Source: Sphingomonadales bacterium UBA6157 (GTDB lineage: Bacteria > Pseudomonadota > Alphaproteobacteria > Sphingomonadales > Sphingomonadaceae). Taken from it: DNA of 64,000 nucleotides. Of the stretch, positions 63,334 through 64,000 are shown one piece after another (position 1 is the first letter of the stretch; each line of letters begins with the position of its first letter). The notes under the pieces were generated by a model, which saw nothing but the letters and a program-made list of their open reading frames with translations, was not told the DNA's origin and did not search any database. A program made the position numbers and the translations under genes. The stretch covers positions 314 to 64,313 of the forward strand of contig DIUN01000043.1 of the NCBI GenBank assembly GCA_002423025.1, read 5' to 3'.

Positions 63334-64000
63334 CTAGACGGTGTTGTCGACGGTGATCTCGATGAGGGTCGGCGTTGTGCTCGCCAACGCGGCGGTGAAA
63401 GCTGCGGCCACAGCGTCCAGAGTGTTGGCCCGGACGCCGGCAACACCATGCGCCTTGGCCAACGCCATGAAATCAATGGCTGGCTCGTCGATATCCATAG
63501 CGATAAAAGTGTCGGTCCGCGCGCTGTGGTCGCCGATAGCGCGTGTCCGTTGCTTGAGGATTCGATAGCCACGGTTGTTGAAGATCACCACGACGACCGG
63601 AAGCTTGTAATGCGCCAGCGTCCATAGGGCGGCTGCCGAGTAGAGCGCGCTGCCATCGCCCGAGAGTACCACCACCGGCCGATCAGGATTGGCCAGCTTG
63701 ATGCCGACGGCTTGTGGCATGGCGACCCCGATACCGCCACCGCGCATGCCGAACCAACTGTCTGGCCGTGTCGCGGGCAATAGCTGCCGGACGGTGTTCA
63801 TGCCGGAGGAGAGCAGTTCCTCAATGATGATCGCATCATCAGGCATCAGTTCGCCGAGGCGCTTCAAGACCGGAAGGGGTTGCAACGGCATGGCATCCGC
63901 CAGTGCATCGGCTCGTGCCAGCAGTGCGCTGCGGGAGGCTGCGATGCTTTCTGCAATGGCGCCTGTACGCGATGCGCCGCCGCTGCCGACGAGGCCGGAG
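63334..64000 (-). CDS. ThDP-dependent decarboxylase/carboligase, C-terminal part
   Basis: At least 222 residues; the frame stays open to the window edge, so the start lies beyond base 64000. The C-terminal ThDP-binding domain has SGDGSALYSAAALWTLAH and VIFNNRGYRILKQR, the GDG...NN thiamine-diphosphate motif. The layout resembles benzoylformate decarboxylase and acetolactate-synthase-like enzymes. It converges on the CoA-transferase gene with a six-base gap. Confidence 0.82.
   Translation of the reverse strand, partial: SGLVGSGGASRTGAIAESIAASRSALLARADALADAMPLQPLPVLKRLGELMPDDAIIIEELLSSGMNTVRQLLPATRPDSWFGMRGGGIGVAMPQAVGIKLANPDRPVVVLSGDGSALYSAAALWTLAHYKLPVVVVIFNNRGYRILKQRTRAIGDHSARTDTFIAMDIDEPAIDFMALAKAHGVAGVRANTLDAVAAAFTAALASTTPTLIEITVDNTV

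Noticed and set aside
62134..64000. Reading the CoA-transferase and ThDP genes as the oxalate pair frc/oxc
   Set aside because: The ThDP C-terminal domain looks more like benzoylformate decarboxylase, and the genes converge instead of forming an operon.

Overview
The window is high-GC DNA with the gene content of an alphaproteobacterium of the order Sphingomonadales. This follows from the mix of TonB-dependent receptors (TBDRs), SapC proteins, flavin-dependent halogenases, a cspA-infA pair and a suhB-like small RNA. I see no transposase, integrase, phage gene, CRISPR array or rRNA. There is one tRNA (Val, GAC). The window cuts a gene at each end: an FAD-linked oxidase at the left and a ThDP enzyme at the right.

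Region 1 (1-4740): an FAD-oxidase tail, a lone SapC protein, a ZnuD-type TBDR behind a Fur/Zur-like palindrome, a three-hairpin small RNA with C-rich loops, an N-formylglutamate amidohydrolase and tRNA-Val.

Region 2 (4990-20240) is a beta-glucan utilisation locus. A large TBDR is followed by a terminator and then a tightly coupled cassette: halogenase, SapC, JmjC/cupin-like protein, second halogenase. After these come a secreted GH16 endoglucanase, a LacI regulator, an MFS carrier, a GH3 beta-glucosidase and a GluP/FucP-type sugar permease. The same 14-bp LacI-type operator lies before the TBDR and before the GH3 gene, so the encoded LacI protein probably controls both units. Expected flow: outer-membrane uptake, endo-cleavage, exo-cleavage, inner-membrane sugar import.

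Region 3 (20300-29340): a cation/proton antiporter, an Hsp20 with a structured leader, a predicted 29-residue membrane peptide, another TBDR, a thiolase, a DUF3365 haem lipoprotein and a two-subunit molybdenum oxidoreductase (IorAB type).

Region 4 (29430-36890) is a seven-gene leftward run: cysD, cysNC, cysQ, a glycosyltransferase, a flippase-like membrane protein, a DUF2141 protein and a second glycosyltransferase. It joins PAPS synthesis and turnover to glycan genes.

Region 5 (36970-50580) is a catabolic block. A rightward operon (haloalkane dehalogenase, DUF1330, DsbA-type isomerase, fatty-acid/sterol hydroxylase) and a leftward operon (MBL hydrolase, nitronate monooxygenase-like, GST, sulfatase, DUF1275) converge at 42.15 kb. 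Both start at nearly the same 24-nt element, TGGCA-N7-TGCCA followed by TAATAGG. Nine genes therefore look like one regulon, the most interesting point in the window. An enoyl-CoA hydratase, an MFS carrier, DUF4345, a second sulfatase and a TetR regulator flank it.

Region 6 (50780-64000): a TorF-like porin, purE-purK, a TetA-like MFS exporter, divergent M16 and M28 peptidases, cspA-infA, and the glutathione-dependent formaldehyde pathway (frmA, fghA) followed by a class III CoA-transferase and the end of a ThDP enzyme.
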